Below are positions 10,581-20,075 of a DNA stretch of 64,000 bases, piece after piece. Numbering within the stretch: position 1 is the stretch's first letter; every line of letters begins with the position of its first letter. The translations under genes and the position numbers were made by a program. Source of the DNA: Pochonia chlamydosporia 170 (lineage: Eukaryota; Ascomycota; Sordariomycetes; Hypocreales; Clavicipitaceae); assembly GCF_001653235.2 (NCBI RefSeq), contig NC_035796.1, positions 992,001 to 1,056,000 of the forward strand. The letters run 5' to 3'. Below the pieces are notes generated by a model. That model ran no database searches, was not told the origin of the DNA, and worked only from the letters and a program-made list of their open reading frames with translations.

Positions 10581-13405
10581 TACCAATGATTGTGGAATTG
10601 TTTTATACGCCAATGTAGATGAAGGCGAATCGCGAAGGAAATCCTAGGCTGAGGTTACGGTGATGGATGACGCAAGGCATAGGCTAAGGACTATAAGGAG
10701 TACCTGACGTACGCAACGCGAAATGGCTGCAGTTTTCGTTAGAGCAGGTTTGCAGAAGGCAATAGGATGTGGTTTGACCCGGTCGACACTTATAGTGTTG
10801 TTGAAATATTCGTAACCAACTACAACCAACCCTAAATTAGCCTAAAATAATGCGTTTTTGGAAATGTAGATGTGGAAGCGACCATAAAATACGTTTTCTA
10901 GAAACATCTGAACGTGCTGGCTCCGCCTTTACGTCGGTCGGATTCATGCCGAGTAGGAGCCTTTGTCTTGACGGACCTGACTGTCCGTCTTGAAGAGCCA
11001 CAGGCGTAGCAAGACGCATCAATCCGAGATGGCCCATTAGCTTGTCGCAGCAAATATAGCGCTCACAAGGCGTCCACTCATGTTGGACAATAATGAGCCA
11101 TTGTTTGACTCCGACGTCAATTAACCAGCAACTCGGATAGTCGGCACAGTGATTGCTCCATCACATGACGGCAGATCCTAGAGTGTGGACCAGGCCACAC
11201 AACTGTAGGGCGATGACTGGTGATGGAGCAATACGGCTGCCTGGGTGTAGTAGATAAACGACGGAGGGCACGTCTGCCGATGGCATCACAGCAAATGTCG
11301 AGGATGGGTTTGGAATAGAAATTTCTTTGTGCGACAGACGCGTGGAGGTGACGACTTGGAAGTGCTCCGGCCAACCTTTTTACACTCAGAACAGGAAGGA
11401 GCGGGTCAGCAACTTGACAAAACAAGTCCCAACCGATATTTGGCATGAAAACGCCGGCTTCGCCATACTCATTTTCATCAGTGCCGGTTTAAATACTACA
11501 TACTCCCAGAACATCATCAACGGCGTCGACATTTGAGACCTCCTCACTCGGCGGCTGGACTCCGCGGGAGACGACCCTGGGGAACGGAAGTGCGGGAGAA
11601 GCTGCTCCATTTCGTATCTTATCCCCACTAACGAGCCCCAACATACCAGTTGATGTCACAGATTTACGTTCAACTTTGGCCAGATAAGTAAGTTTGCATA
11701 CCCAATTGCATCCAATTTTCGGCCATATTGACTACAGGGGCATCGAGTAACTTTACAATCCTGGCGGCCTCATCTATACCTCCTGCATCCCCCAACCAAA
11801 GCGGGGAATCAAAATGTCAAGCGGTCTCTCAAGCTCTTTCCGGGGTAGGTGTTGACAACTCTCTCCAGTTCACATATTATATTCCCAACTTTCGAACCCG
11901 AGCAGCAGAAGCCGATATTGCACCGATAACACCGTTTGCACCTTGTGCGAGTCCTCAAAGCAAAGCACCTGGTTGTTGAAGCGGTCGACACGATTACTCT
12001 CTCGTTGGTTTACAGGTCACTTTTGGATCTGGAACATCTGCGGACCTTTATTTCCGCGTCAAGTCCGGAGCTTGCATTCGGCCTCATTCGCAGACTCGTC
12101 TCCCACTGTCAAGTTCCAGCCGCCCTGGCTGGTTGTACGCCCCAGATACCATCATCCTTACGCTCCCAAATTGGTCCCAGATTTCACATCTTGTTGGTGA
12201 TTGCAGTCGATTTGCCAGCTTTCTGGCACAAAATTTTGCAAAGCGATAAGAAGCGGCTAAGACACTGTGTGTGAACCCAGGCCGTCAACTCCATACTTCA
12301 ACTCACCAGACCTCTTTCACGGTTGGCTTGACCTTGACCACCACCTCCCCGGGTTCCGTGCCCAATATACGCACACTTGAGAACGAATCTAACTCTGTGG
12401 TCATTTTATCTATCCCGGCCTCGTGCTGTGTCAAATCTTCCCATTTACATCTCTTGCTGCACCGCGTGCACTCACTTCGCCTCACTCACTTATTCTGGCT
12501 GTGACACAGCACTCGTCGGCCCAAGAACCGAGCCATTTGCTTGGTCCTGTGGGCTACGCTGCACACTGCTCCGTACCTGACTGCCTTTGCGACACAATCA
12601 CTGCCAATCGTGCGACTCCGGCTCGAGCCGATCTGCAATACTTGGCAAATTGGCGGACGCTGGCCTCTCCTTCTGAACAATTCGCTGGCCGTAACCTGTG
12701 TTCTCCCCATTCAGTAATCACTTGGCACGCATCAGTTACATTGATTTCTGCCGAGGAGACTGTGCAAGTCGGGGTGAGTTTTTGGGCGGCCTGAAGTACT
12801 GGCGAGAGCGGTGGAAGCAGGGCATTAGGTTCAAAGGTATGTGTGAAATAGCTTTCAAATGTTCATCATCGAATTTCTCTATGTGCGTGTCGATCTGGAC
12901 TGTCAGGTGGAGGTGCAGCAAGATTCTTGACTGAACGACTCCGGCTCAATGCCACGTCGCTGCCATGCCAGAACTTCTATCACAGAACGAAATATTCAGA
13001 TCTCGTATTTTATTGCGCCACAATCTACTCAGACCTGACCTAGGTGCGAGCTTTGGTCTCCGCCTGAATAAACTTATCTATGTGAAGCTTTGGCTTGGCA
13101 TTGCAGCTGCACGTGGATTGGCCCGGTCTTGCTGAACCTCAGTCCTGAAACGTCCACCACTTGTTGTACTATTTGTATTTATAAATATTTTTGAATCCTG
13201 ACTTCTTCAACGCTCAAAAGCTAAGATCTCCCCTATTCACAGATAATACCGATTGCAATTTCCTGTTCACGGCCTCCAGGTAGTTTTGTTTTCCGTATGC
13301 AGGTTCTGAAGCATTACCGCGCCACTCACATTGAGCCAAGACCCGGTCTTCCTGTGTACCACCACCTGCGGATATATTTCACATTGTCGGCTGTTCCAGA
13401 ACTCC
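10581..13405. other. 2.8-kb region without a recognised gene
   Basis: It contains many moderate frames on both strands (for example 11936-12274 and 12423-12794 plus, 12303-12485 minus), none with a family signature or a splice pattern joining them. The 11.7-12.8 kb part is C/T-rich on the plus strand and open in several frames, compatible with a decayed gene, a noncoding transcript or a long leader. A TATA-like TTTATAAATA lies near 13179, about 230 bp before the next ATG. Confidence 0.45.
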
Positions 13406-14201
13406 ATGAAGATCATAGTGACCGGTCCATCCGGCCGTGTTGGCCAAGAAGTCGTCAGAAAATGCCTCGAAAATGAACGCATCACCAGAGTTGTGATTCT
13501 CACCAGGACCGCACTGTCCGGAGAAATCGAAAGCCACCCCAAAGCGGACATTATAATGCATCAGGACTTTACTCAATACTCGGACTATCTGATCCGCAGA
13601 ATGCAGGGTTCAGAGGCTTGCATATGGTAAGTCGACTTGGGAGGAATGATAGCTTTCTACAGGAGATTGCGAATAGTATTTTGCTTGATAACTGACTACT
13701 AAACCACTCTTCAGGGCAATCGGTGCCCGGCAAGAACAGTCGAGAGCCGATAAATATGTGGAACGCAGTGTTGGTGTTGATCTGCCAATCGCCACGGCCA
13801 AGATTCTGTGCGATAATCTCGCAGACAAGACGCCAGAAGGTGTAAAATTCCGCTTCGTGTACTGCAGTCCGAAGCATACTGAAAAGAGTAAAAAGACTTT
13901 TGTGTTTGCAAGCGATACCCGAAAACTTGCAAATGATTTAGAGAAAGGGATAGCGGAAGTCGTCAGCCGCCACAGGAGCGTTTTCGAAGCATACACTCTG
14001 CGACCAGCCAACTTTAAATCAACGGACACTCCGCTGCCGGCATCTTCATCAGCACCGAAGAAACTGGTCTCCAGCCTAGGCCACAACGTTATCGCTTCAA
14101 TAGATCCGGAAAGAGTAGGGAGGGCCATGGTAATTATTGCCTGTGATGGATGGAAGGAGAAGGTGATCGAAAATGAAACGATTCTTAGGTTGACAGGCTA
14201 G
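13406..14201 (+). CDS. Small NAD(P)-binding Rossmann protein, HTATIP2/TIP30-like, atypical
   Basis: Exons 13406-13626 and 13715-14201 (88-nt intron splitting a Trp codon) encode 235 residues. The N-terminus MKIIVTGPSGRVGQEVV is a dinucleotide-binding loop (G7, G10, G13), followed by a beta strand RVVILTR and the QGSEACIWAIGAR segment that matches the VWALG block of TIP30-like short-chain dehydrogenases. The middle is divergent: it lacks a clear catalytic Tyr-x3-Lys, and the conserved ISQTKVGKEEY-type segment is replaced by RQEQSRADKYVERS. A related protein is encoded at 43095-43853. Both are probably cytosolic oxidoreductase-fold proteins of unknown substrate; this copy may be non-catalytic. 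Confidence 0.75.
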
Positions 14202-14578
14202 CCCTGTATGTCGGTCTGTATACTCTGAAGGGTGATGGCCTATGTGACATTTTGCGACTTTCAGCTGGCGAACTTATGAATCTGGATGCTTACGGCGCAA
14301 TGCCTCGGCGTAACAAGGCATATTATGGCGTTACGGGTTGGGAGCCAGGATTGAGGGCATCTGAATAGCGTTTTATACCCTCGTGGACTGAGACTGTACA
14401 TGTATGTGTAGATGTACAGGGAAAGACATTGTGACAGGTTTCCCATTGACTATCCTCTGTAATCTCTTACCTTATACGCTCTGGAGACGCCCTATCATTT
14501 TAAGCTTTGGTATTGTGAACAATATTGTTCCTTTGCTTGTCAGCCGATACACCTCATCCTCCAGGCCCTATCTTGTCT
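14202..14578. other. short intergenic region
   Basis: Trailer of the NAD(P)-binding protein gene followed by mixed sequence. No gene or repeat seen. Confidence 0.5.
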
Positions 14579-15232
14579 TTATTCTTCTGGAATAGTTGGT
14601 GCTTTGGGAGAGAGCTTCACCATCCTGGACAGTGGTGGGCGGCCTGGTGGTGCCCATGGCCGCTCACCACGAGGCGTCAGCAACGCGTCTTGACAACGAC
14701 AATGCGGTCGACCTTGATGATTACAGGTAAACTGCGGACCATGATCCCTCTCTGAAGCTGAAGTCCCACAGAAAGCCAAACGCAACACTGACAAGAAACC
14801 TAGTATACATAACGTTTCGCCGTCGTCCGTTATCGATTCGTCTTGCTCGGTGGCAGCATCACCAACATCATTGCCTCCTACCGAGATGAACGGGCTCACA
14901 AATGGCCAATATGTTTCTGGAGAAGATGGTTGATTGCTGGCGACGCATTGCCCCGTAGCGCAACATTGTGGCATTCGACAATTTTGATGAATTGGCGTGT
15001 AAGCTGCCTCGGAGATGGGCGCCCCGTAACCACTTAGATGGGAGTATATGCTTAGATTCGGCGACTTCCCCTGGATTGGTGTGGCTACATTAGGCCTCGG
15101 AAGCTCCAAATGGTATGAGGTTGGCTTTTTTGCATCGTGTTTCGCGGTAGAGCCGTAGCCATCGCCTTTGACATCCGGGCGGAGGAGGGCGTTCTCAAGC
15201 GCAGAATGTGATACCACTTTGCTAGACCACAT
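14579..15232 (-). CDS. Doubtful hypothetical protein
   Basis: A minus-strand frame of about 217 codons counts from the first ATG (MWSSKVVSHSALENAL). The frame extends a little further to a TTG just after a stop. Composition is Ser/Pro/His-rich with a Cys cluster (CRMPQCCATGQC) and one weak hydrophobic patch (LCILGFLSVLRLAFCG). No family is recognised and no splice sites convincingly join it to other exons. It may be real, a fragment of a spliced gene, or chance. It is listed because it is the longest frame in this interval. Confidence 0.25.
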   Translation of the reverse strand: MWSSKVVSHSALENALLRPDVKGDGYGSTAKHDAKKPTSYHLELPRPNVATPIQGKSPNLSIYSHLSGYGAPISEAAYTPIHQNCRMPQCCATGQCVASNQPSSPETYWPFVSPFISVGGNDVGDAATEQDESITDDGETLCILGFLSVLRLAFCGTSASERDHGPQFTCNHQGRPHCRCQDALLTPRGERPWAPPGRPPLSRMVKLSPKAPTIPEE

Positions 15233-15671
15233 CTCTGAAGCTCTTGACGCGTATGTGTTGTCATGATACGATGGCTCTTGCAGTGTAGCTTTCGGTGACA
15301 ACCGTAGTCAAGTACCATTACCTCTTGGCAGGATCACATGAGCTTCAATGGTTTGACTGCGGGGAAAGTCAATAAAGACCATGAATAAAGTATAAACTCT
15401 ATTCACAAATCTAAGCTAGATTGTGGGGTGAGGCTAGTATCGCGAGAGTTTAGCTCTACACGAAGCTACCCAACCACCCAGTCTAGAAGCCTTGCTCACG
15501 AACTTAAAGACTGTTTCCTCAAGCATTACCAAAGAAGACCCGTCATTGATTCTCGTTATACCACTTTACATTTATTCTCGAAGCGTCAGTTTCTTCTCGA
15601 AGCATCAGTTCCTTCTCGAAGCATCAGTTACATCAAAGTCCGACATACAGCAAACACGTACAAGAACCACA
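15233..15671. other. intergenic region and leader of small membrane protein gene
   Basis: The right half is the probable 5' leader of the next gene and holds a three-copy 19-bp tandem repeat annotated separately. No other feature. Confidence 0.5.
15575..15629. repeat. Three-copy 19-bp tandem repeat in a 5' leader
   Basis: The 17-base core TTCTCGAAGC(A/G)TCAGTT begins at 15575, 15594 and 15613 with two-base spacers. The first copy differs by one base (G for A). It ends 42 bp before the ATG of the small membrane protein, so it is most likely transcribed in the leader. Confidence 0.8.
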
Positions 15672-16106
15672 ATGGACTACTACGTGCAGCCCGCCATCGT
15701 ATCATATACACCATCAAACACACTTCCAATCCTCAATAATCTCGCAGGGGGGGTTAAAGATGACCGAGACCGAGACGAAGAGCACACCGCATCCATGAGA
15801 GTGGCGGTATTGGTGTTCCTCGCCATCGTTGCAGTACTCTGCTTGTTCACCATTATTTGGTTCTGCTGCGGTTTTTGTAGCCCCCGATGGAAGAGGTACA
15901 AGGAGCGACGAAACATCACAAACAAGCGATTGGCGCCCTTGCCACTCACCCTCGGTGGTCGTGGTCGTGGTCGAAGGTACAGCTTTCGTGGCAGCGGCCG
16001 ATATGAACAGCTGGGTGAGGAGGGTGGTTTCGCTGAGTATTGGGGCCCGGATGTGCCAATGAGTATTATGAGGCCCAGTGCTTGCCATCATAAATCTAGG
16101 CTGTGA
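15672..16106 (+). CDS. Small single-span membrane protein
   Basis: Single exon, 144 residues. There is no N-terminal signal peptide. One strong transmembrane segment (residues about 43-69, RVAVLVFLAIVAVLCLFTII) ends in a Cys-rich interface (WFCCGFC), followed by a very basic stop-transfer segment (PRWKRYKERRN). The tail is Gly/Arg-rich (LGGRGRGRRYSFRGSGR) and then acidic. The topology is probably N-out/C-in. The family is not recognised. The ATG was chosen because it follows a CCACAATGG-like context; the frame extends upstream but only over the leader repeats. The next gene downstream encodes a similarly built small protein. Confidence 0.6.
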   Translation: MDYYVQPAIVSYTPSNTLPILNNLAGGVKDDRDRDEEHTASMRVAVLVFLAIVAVLCLFTIIWFCCGFCSPRWKRYKERRNITNKRLAPLPLTLGGRGRGRRYSFRGSGRYEQLGEEGGFAEYWGPDVPMSIMRPSACHHKSRL

Positions 16107-16439
16107 TGTTGGACTCAGGGCGTATGGCTAGACACTTGGAATGGGATGACGATATCGTTGGTGAATGGCTATTACTTGGAGTAAGAACAACCGGTCAAGC
16201 TTGGGGTGCTCTTTGACATGGCGATGGCGAATTAATGGGCTGGACCTGCCAACAAAGTTGATACTTTCGCATCGCAAAAAGCTTAACCACCACGCAGTCC
16301 AGAAACTTTTATTTTACAAACTCAATAATATTGTCTTTCTGATATTTAAGCCTATGAGCTCGCCCTCTTGTGTGATTATCCTCATCCAAATCCAGCAAAA
16401 AGAACAAATTACACACACAACCTACAACACGCAGTTACA
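16107..16439. other. intergenic region
   Basis: Short spacer between the two small membrane-protein genes. A TTTAAG-like element lies near 16344 and an A/C-rich leader (ACACACAACCTACAACACG) precedes the next ATG. No gene seen. Confidence 0.5.
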
Positions 16440-16733
16440 ATGGCTAAGAGCAGCACAGCCTCCGAAGTTCAAAACAACGCAACACCTTTTACACTCGAAG
16501 ACATAATACGTGTACTGAGTAAAACGGCAAACTTTTTCGTCGTCTTGGGAGGATGGAGTCTCGCCTTGATATATGGTATCCTTGCGATTTTGCTGGCGTA
16601 TTGGCTGTGCGTTGAGTTGAGGGGACGCCACAGGCCTGGTTTGCGTTTGGGAAACGAACGTCGTGGTGATCAAGAGAATGGGGAGAACGGCATGACATAC
16701 GCTAGGAGTGGGATAAGAGTAGTTTGGTCATGA
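16440..16733 (+). CDS. Small single-span membrane protein
   Basis: Single exon, 97 residues. There is a polar N-terminus (MAKSSTASEVQNNATPFTLED), a transmembrane stretch at about residues 33-59 (FFVVLGGWSLALIYGILAIL onward), and a basic then polar C-terminus (RGRHRPGLRLGNERRGDQEN). No family is recognised. The A/C-rich leader and ACAATGG start context support the ATG. Together with its upstream neighbour it forms a same-strand pair of short proteins with one span and an Arg/Gly-rich tail. Confidence 0.55.
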   Translation: MAKSSTASEVQNNATPFTLEDIIRVLSKTANFFVVLGGWSLALIYGILAILLAYWLCVELRGRHRPGLRLGNERRGDQENGENGMTYARSGIRVVWS

Positions 16734-18667
16734 TGAGCGGGTGAGGAATTGGGTCTCTCGTTTTGGTGGTCAAATTTGGAGTTTTGCTGGCATCTTTACT
16801 CGTGGGCTTCTGATTTTGGGGAATACCTTGATTTGGCGTTCGGATTGTATAGAGCAGCGAGTACCTGTTTGCATGACGGGTAGCGATATCATTTTGGAAT
16901 GGGTTACACTTTGTTTGATGCATGAATTAGTGAGCCGTTTGCTGCGTCGTGGTGATGTTGTATGATGGGAGGTCAAAGGCATGTAGATCCGGACAGCCCG
17001 CCGTGGACACGGTGGACAAGCAAGGCCAACAAAAGATTCATATCTTTTTCAGTTTACCCCTTGGTATCAGGCTTGGTCATCTTAATTAGCCTCTGGTTAG
17101 ATAGTAGTGCTACTGTCTTGTGTGAAAAGTCAAACACTGAAAAATTCTGCTCTTGCTAATTCGTTCACTGTTAGCAGTAGACAAGCATAGGTATCATTAC
17201 TCTATTCTCTAATAAACCAGACTTTATATGGGAATATTCATCATCCTATTTATTTCGTATGTCTTTCCATGAAGCAGCTATGGCTTCAATGTTCTTTTTG
17301 GTTGACAGTGCTACCGCGGTGGTAGTTGGGCATCGTGAGTGTGAACAACGGTGTCATCTTGGTTGGCCGTGGCTTCATTGACGTATCGCATATCGCATCG
17401 TATGCCGACGTACATTGAGATTTGTTAGTGTATACTGGGATATGTTGAGCTATATTTGTGTACTTAAGTATACTTGTATATGGGCAAATACGGTTTACCA
17501 CAGACTTTACATAGTACATACCCTACCAATCAACCTCAAGCCAGTCTATACCCAACTCACATAATAGACACCTCCGAATGCCCTGATTCCATCAATCCCA
17601 GTTTTTCAGCAGCCAAAGTATGGTATTTACAAAATACGCCCTGTTTAGGGATAGCTTGAGTTGCAGTCTCCGTGAGCAGGTAATCGAGCCGGATTGACGC
17701 CAGTACCTGATTTTCATTAGCAACCCAAAAAGAAGTCGGCACATCGTCATGACGTCTCCTGGGATCCAATATTCGATGCTGGTCTAGAAGCCAGCAACAT
17801 GCATCGTCTATGCCTACCAGCTGGGTAAAATGGGCGACGATCATGGATGGCCAACACTGCGGTCTCTAGGGCTGTTATTCCCGACTAACACATCTAACAT
17901 CTGTGCTTTGCATGCCACATATCAACAGCATGTGTCGAAGAATATATCCTATTTCTAGCAAGTCCGCGCCAATGTCTCACCGGCAGCCATTCCCGTGTTT
18001 TGATACCTCTCTCATTGCAACTCGAGTATTTCCGCTACCTCTGGAAAAACAAAAAGCGGTTTATATTCTCAGCAACTCGAGCGCCCTCACCGTCAAAGGA
18101 CAAAACCGTCGTCCATTCTTCAGGGAAAATCTCACTCTGCAAGTAAAAAGAATCACCAGGGCACCGTCAAGGCATTCCCATGTATCCACTCTCTCGCCTC
18201 GAGATCAGTCCTCATCTCCGAACTGCCATTCTAGGCAAACTCAACTCAGTGGAGTGTCCGTCTTCTTGGCCACGTCTGTCCCTGGACACAATGCAACCGC
18301 ACGCTGACCTGCAGTATGTACCACTCGATTTTCCCACCAGTGAAGCTAATTTGGCGTGTCCACGATGCTATGCCCCGATGCCGAGGTGGGACGATGAATG
18401 GATCCCTCAGTCCGCTGGACTAGCGATGTGCCGAGCCAGACTGCATAACTTCCAATGAGACATTGCCGTCAAGCTCGAGTCTGTTAGTGAGATCCTTGGC
18501 TTGCATTGATAGCTCCATGTAGAGTAAGCTGAATTCGATCAGTCCGAAGAAGCGCCAACCGAGTAACTCCCCATCCTCATCGTCATGTATCTTCCAAACC
18601 AGTATATAAACCTCCCACTCCAAGATGATAGTCCCAATACGTCAACATCCCAAACCAATCCCTCAAA
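16734..18667. other. 1.9-kb intergenic region upstream of chitosanase
   Basis: No supported gene. It contains a direct TATCGCAT pair near 17384-17399, resembling the one near 2716. The right end carries the TATA element of the chitosanase gene. Confidence 0.55.
18603..18616 (+). promoter_or_regulatory. TATA box with CCTCCC (TATATAAACCTCCC)
   Basis: It lies 65 bp upstream of the chitosanase ATG. The same 14 bases occur at 50161-50174 before another secreted-protein gene in this window, so the element may be a shared core promoter. Confidence 0.6.
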
Positions 18668-19918
18668 ATGATCTTGAAAACCTCTCTTGTCGCCTCTCTC
18701 TCTGCCCTCGCCGCCGTCACCACGGCGCGTGACATCCCCTCCAACGTCAAGAGCTTCTACGACAGCATTCGCAGTCAACGACAATGTCGTAACGTTCTAG
18801 CCGGTGGTTTTCACAGCATCCAAGGCGACTCAGGAAGTACGTTTACGCTCACCAACCCCCTGACACCCAAATCTAACGAACCTAGACTTCGACTACTGCG
18901 GCGACCACATCAACGACTACAACGTCATCTACTTGCAAGGCAAAAACGGACAGCTCGTCAACATGGACATTGACTGCGACGGCATCCAGCACGGCCCAGC
19001 AGACGACGGCCGCTGCGGCTCCTCCGGCGACACCCAGTCCATCACGTCCTTTGCCGATACAGTCCGCGGCTACGGCACCGGCCAGCGCGACCTAGATGCC
19101 AATGCGCACCCGTACGTTGTCTTCGGCAACTCAGGCAGCAGGCCTGGCTATCCGAACTTTGACCCGCAGCGTCATGGTGTTGAGCCGTTGAGCGTAATGG
19201 CTGTCGTTTGCAACAATAAACTTGTGGGTGTGAGTGTCATTTGAGAAAGCTGCCGTGCTAATGTATCCTAGATCTACGGCGTTTGGGGCGATGAGAATGG
19301 TGACGATGGCCCTGAAGCTATGGTTGGTGAGGCGTCCATCTCGCTTGCTACGGCTTGCTTTGGCCGTGGTGTCAATGGCAATGCGGGCCATGATGGTAAT
19401 GACGTTTTGTATATTGCTTTCCCGGGTAGGGATGCTGTTCCTGGAGCGCGTGGTGCGAAGTGGAATGCCCAAAATTGCAATGATTTTGAGAATAGCATCA
19501 CCGCTTTGGGTGATCGGTTGATTCAGAGGATTGGTGGTGGTGGTGGTACTCCTCCTCCTTCTGGGAACTGTTCTTGGAAGGGGCATTGCGAAGGTGAGTC
19601 CTTGAGTTTGCTCTGAGATTACAATCTCAATATCATCTGGTATTTGGTGTACAGAATGCTGATCTTGTAGGCGCCCCCTGTGGCTCTGATAACGATTGTT
19701 CCGACGACTTGACCTGCCAGTCTGGAAAATGCGGCAACGGAGGTGGCTCGACTCCTCCTCCTCCTCCTTGCAGCTGGGAGGGCCATTGCCAGGGTAAGTA
19801 ACATGTCTTACCAAACCATTGTAGGACCATGACTAACGACTGTGTAGGCGCATCTTGTCGTGATGAGAACGACTGCGCCGATTCTCTGGTCTGCCGAAGT
19901 GGTCGATGTGCGCAGTAA
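18668..19918 (+). CDS. Secreted endo-chitosanase, GH75, with two C-terminal Cys-rich modules
   Basis: It hydrolyses chitosan outside the cell. Five exons were deduced (18668-18836, 18886-19229, 19272-19593, 19671-19793, 19848-19918), giving 342 residues. Layout: signal peptide ([20 protein letters not shown]); GH75 domain at about 21-262 with [42 protein letters not shown] and [20 protein letters not shown]; linkers GGGG and PPPPP; two Cys modules CSW-GHC-G-xC...DC...C..G.C. In [19 protein letters not shown]178 and E191 have the 13-residue spacing of the catalytic Asp and Glu known for the Fusarium solani enzyme. Each module has a phase-1 intron in the same Gly codon after GHC. The gene converges on the phosphoesterase gene, 157 bp away. 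Confidence 0.93.
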
Positions 19919-20075
19919 GTGGCTATCGAGCATATCCCTCTGCCCTCGGAATAGACCATGTCGCTACTGGACGCGATATAATCAGTTACAAGACGGTACA
20001 TACAAGTGAAGATAAAAGATGCGCTTCCAATTTAGACCTACTATTTAAATGCTCATCCAATCGTCATATAACATG

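Noticed and set aside
13406..16733. Secondary-metabolite or defence gene cluster spanning the NAD(P)-binding and small membrane proteins
   Set aside because: No synthase, P450, nuclease or defence ATPase is present; the genes have unrelated, generic features.
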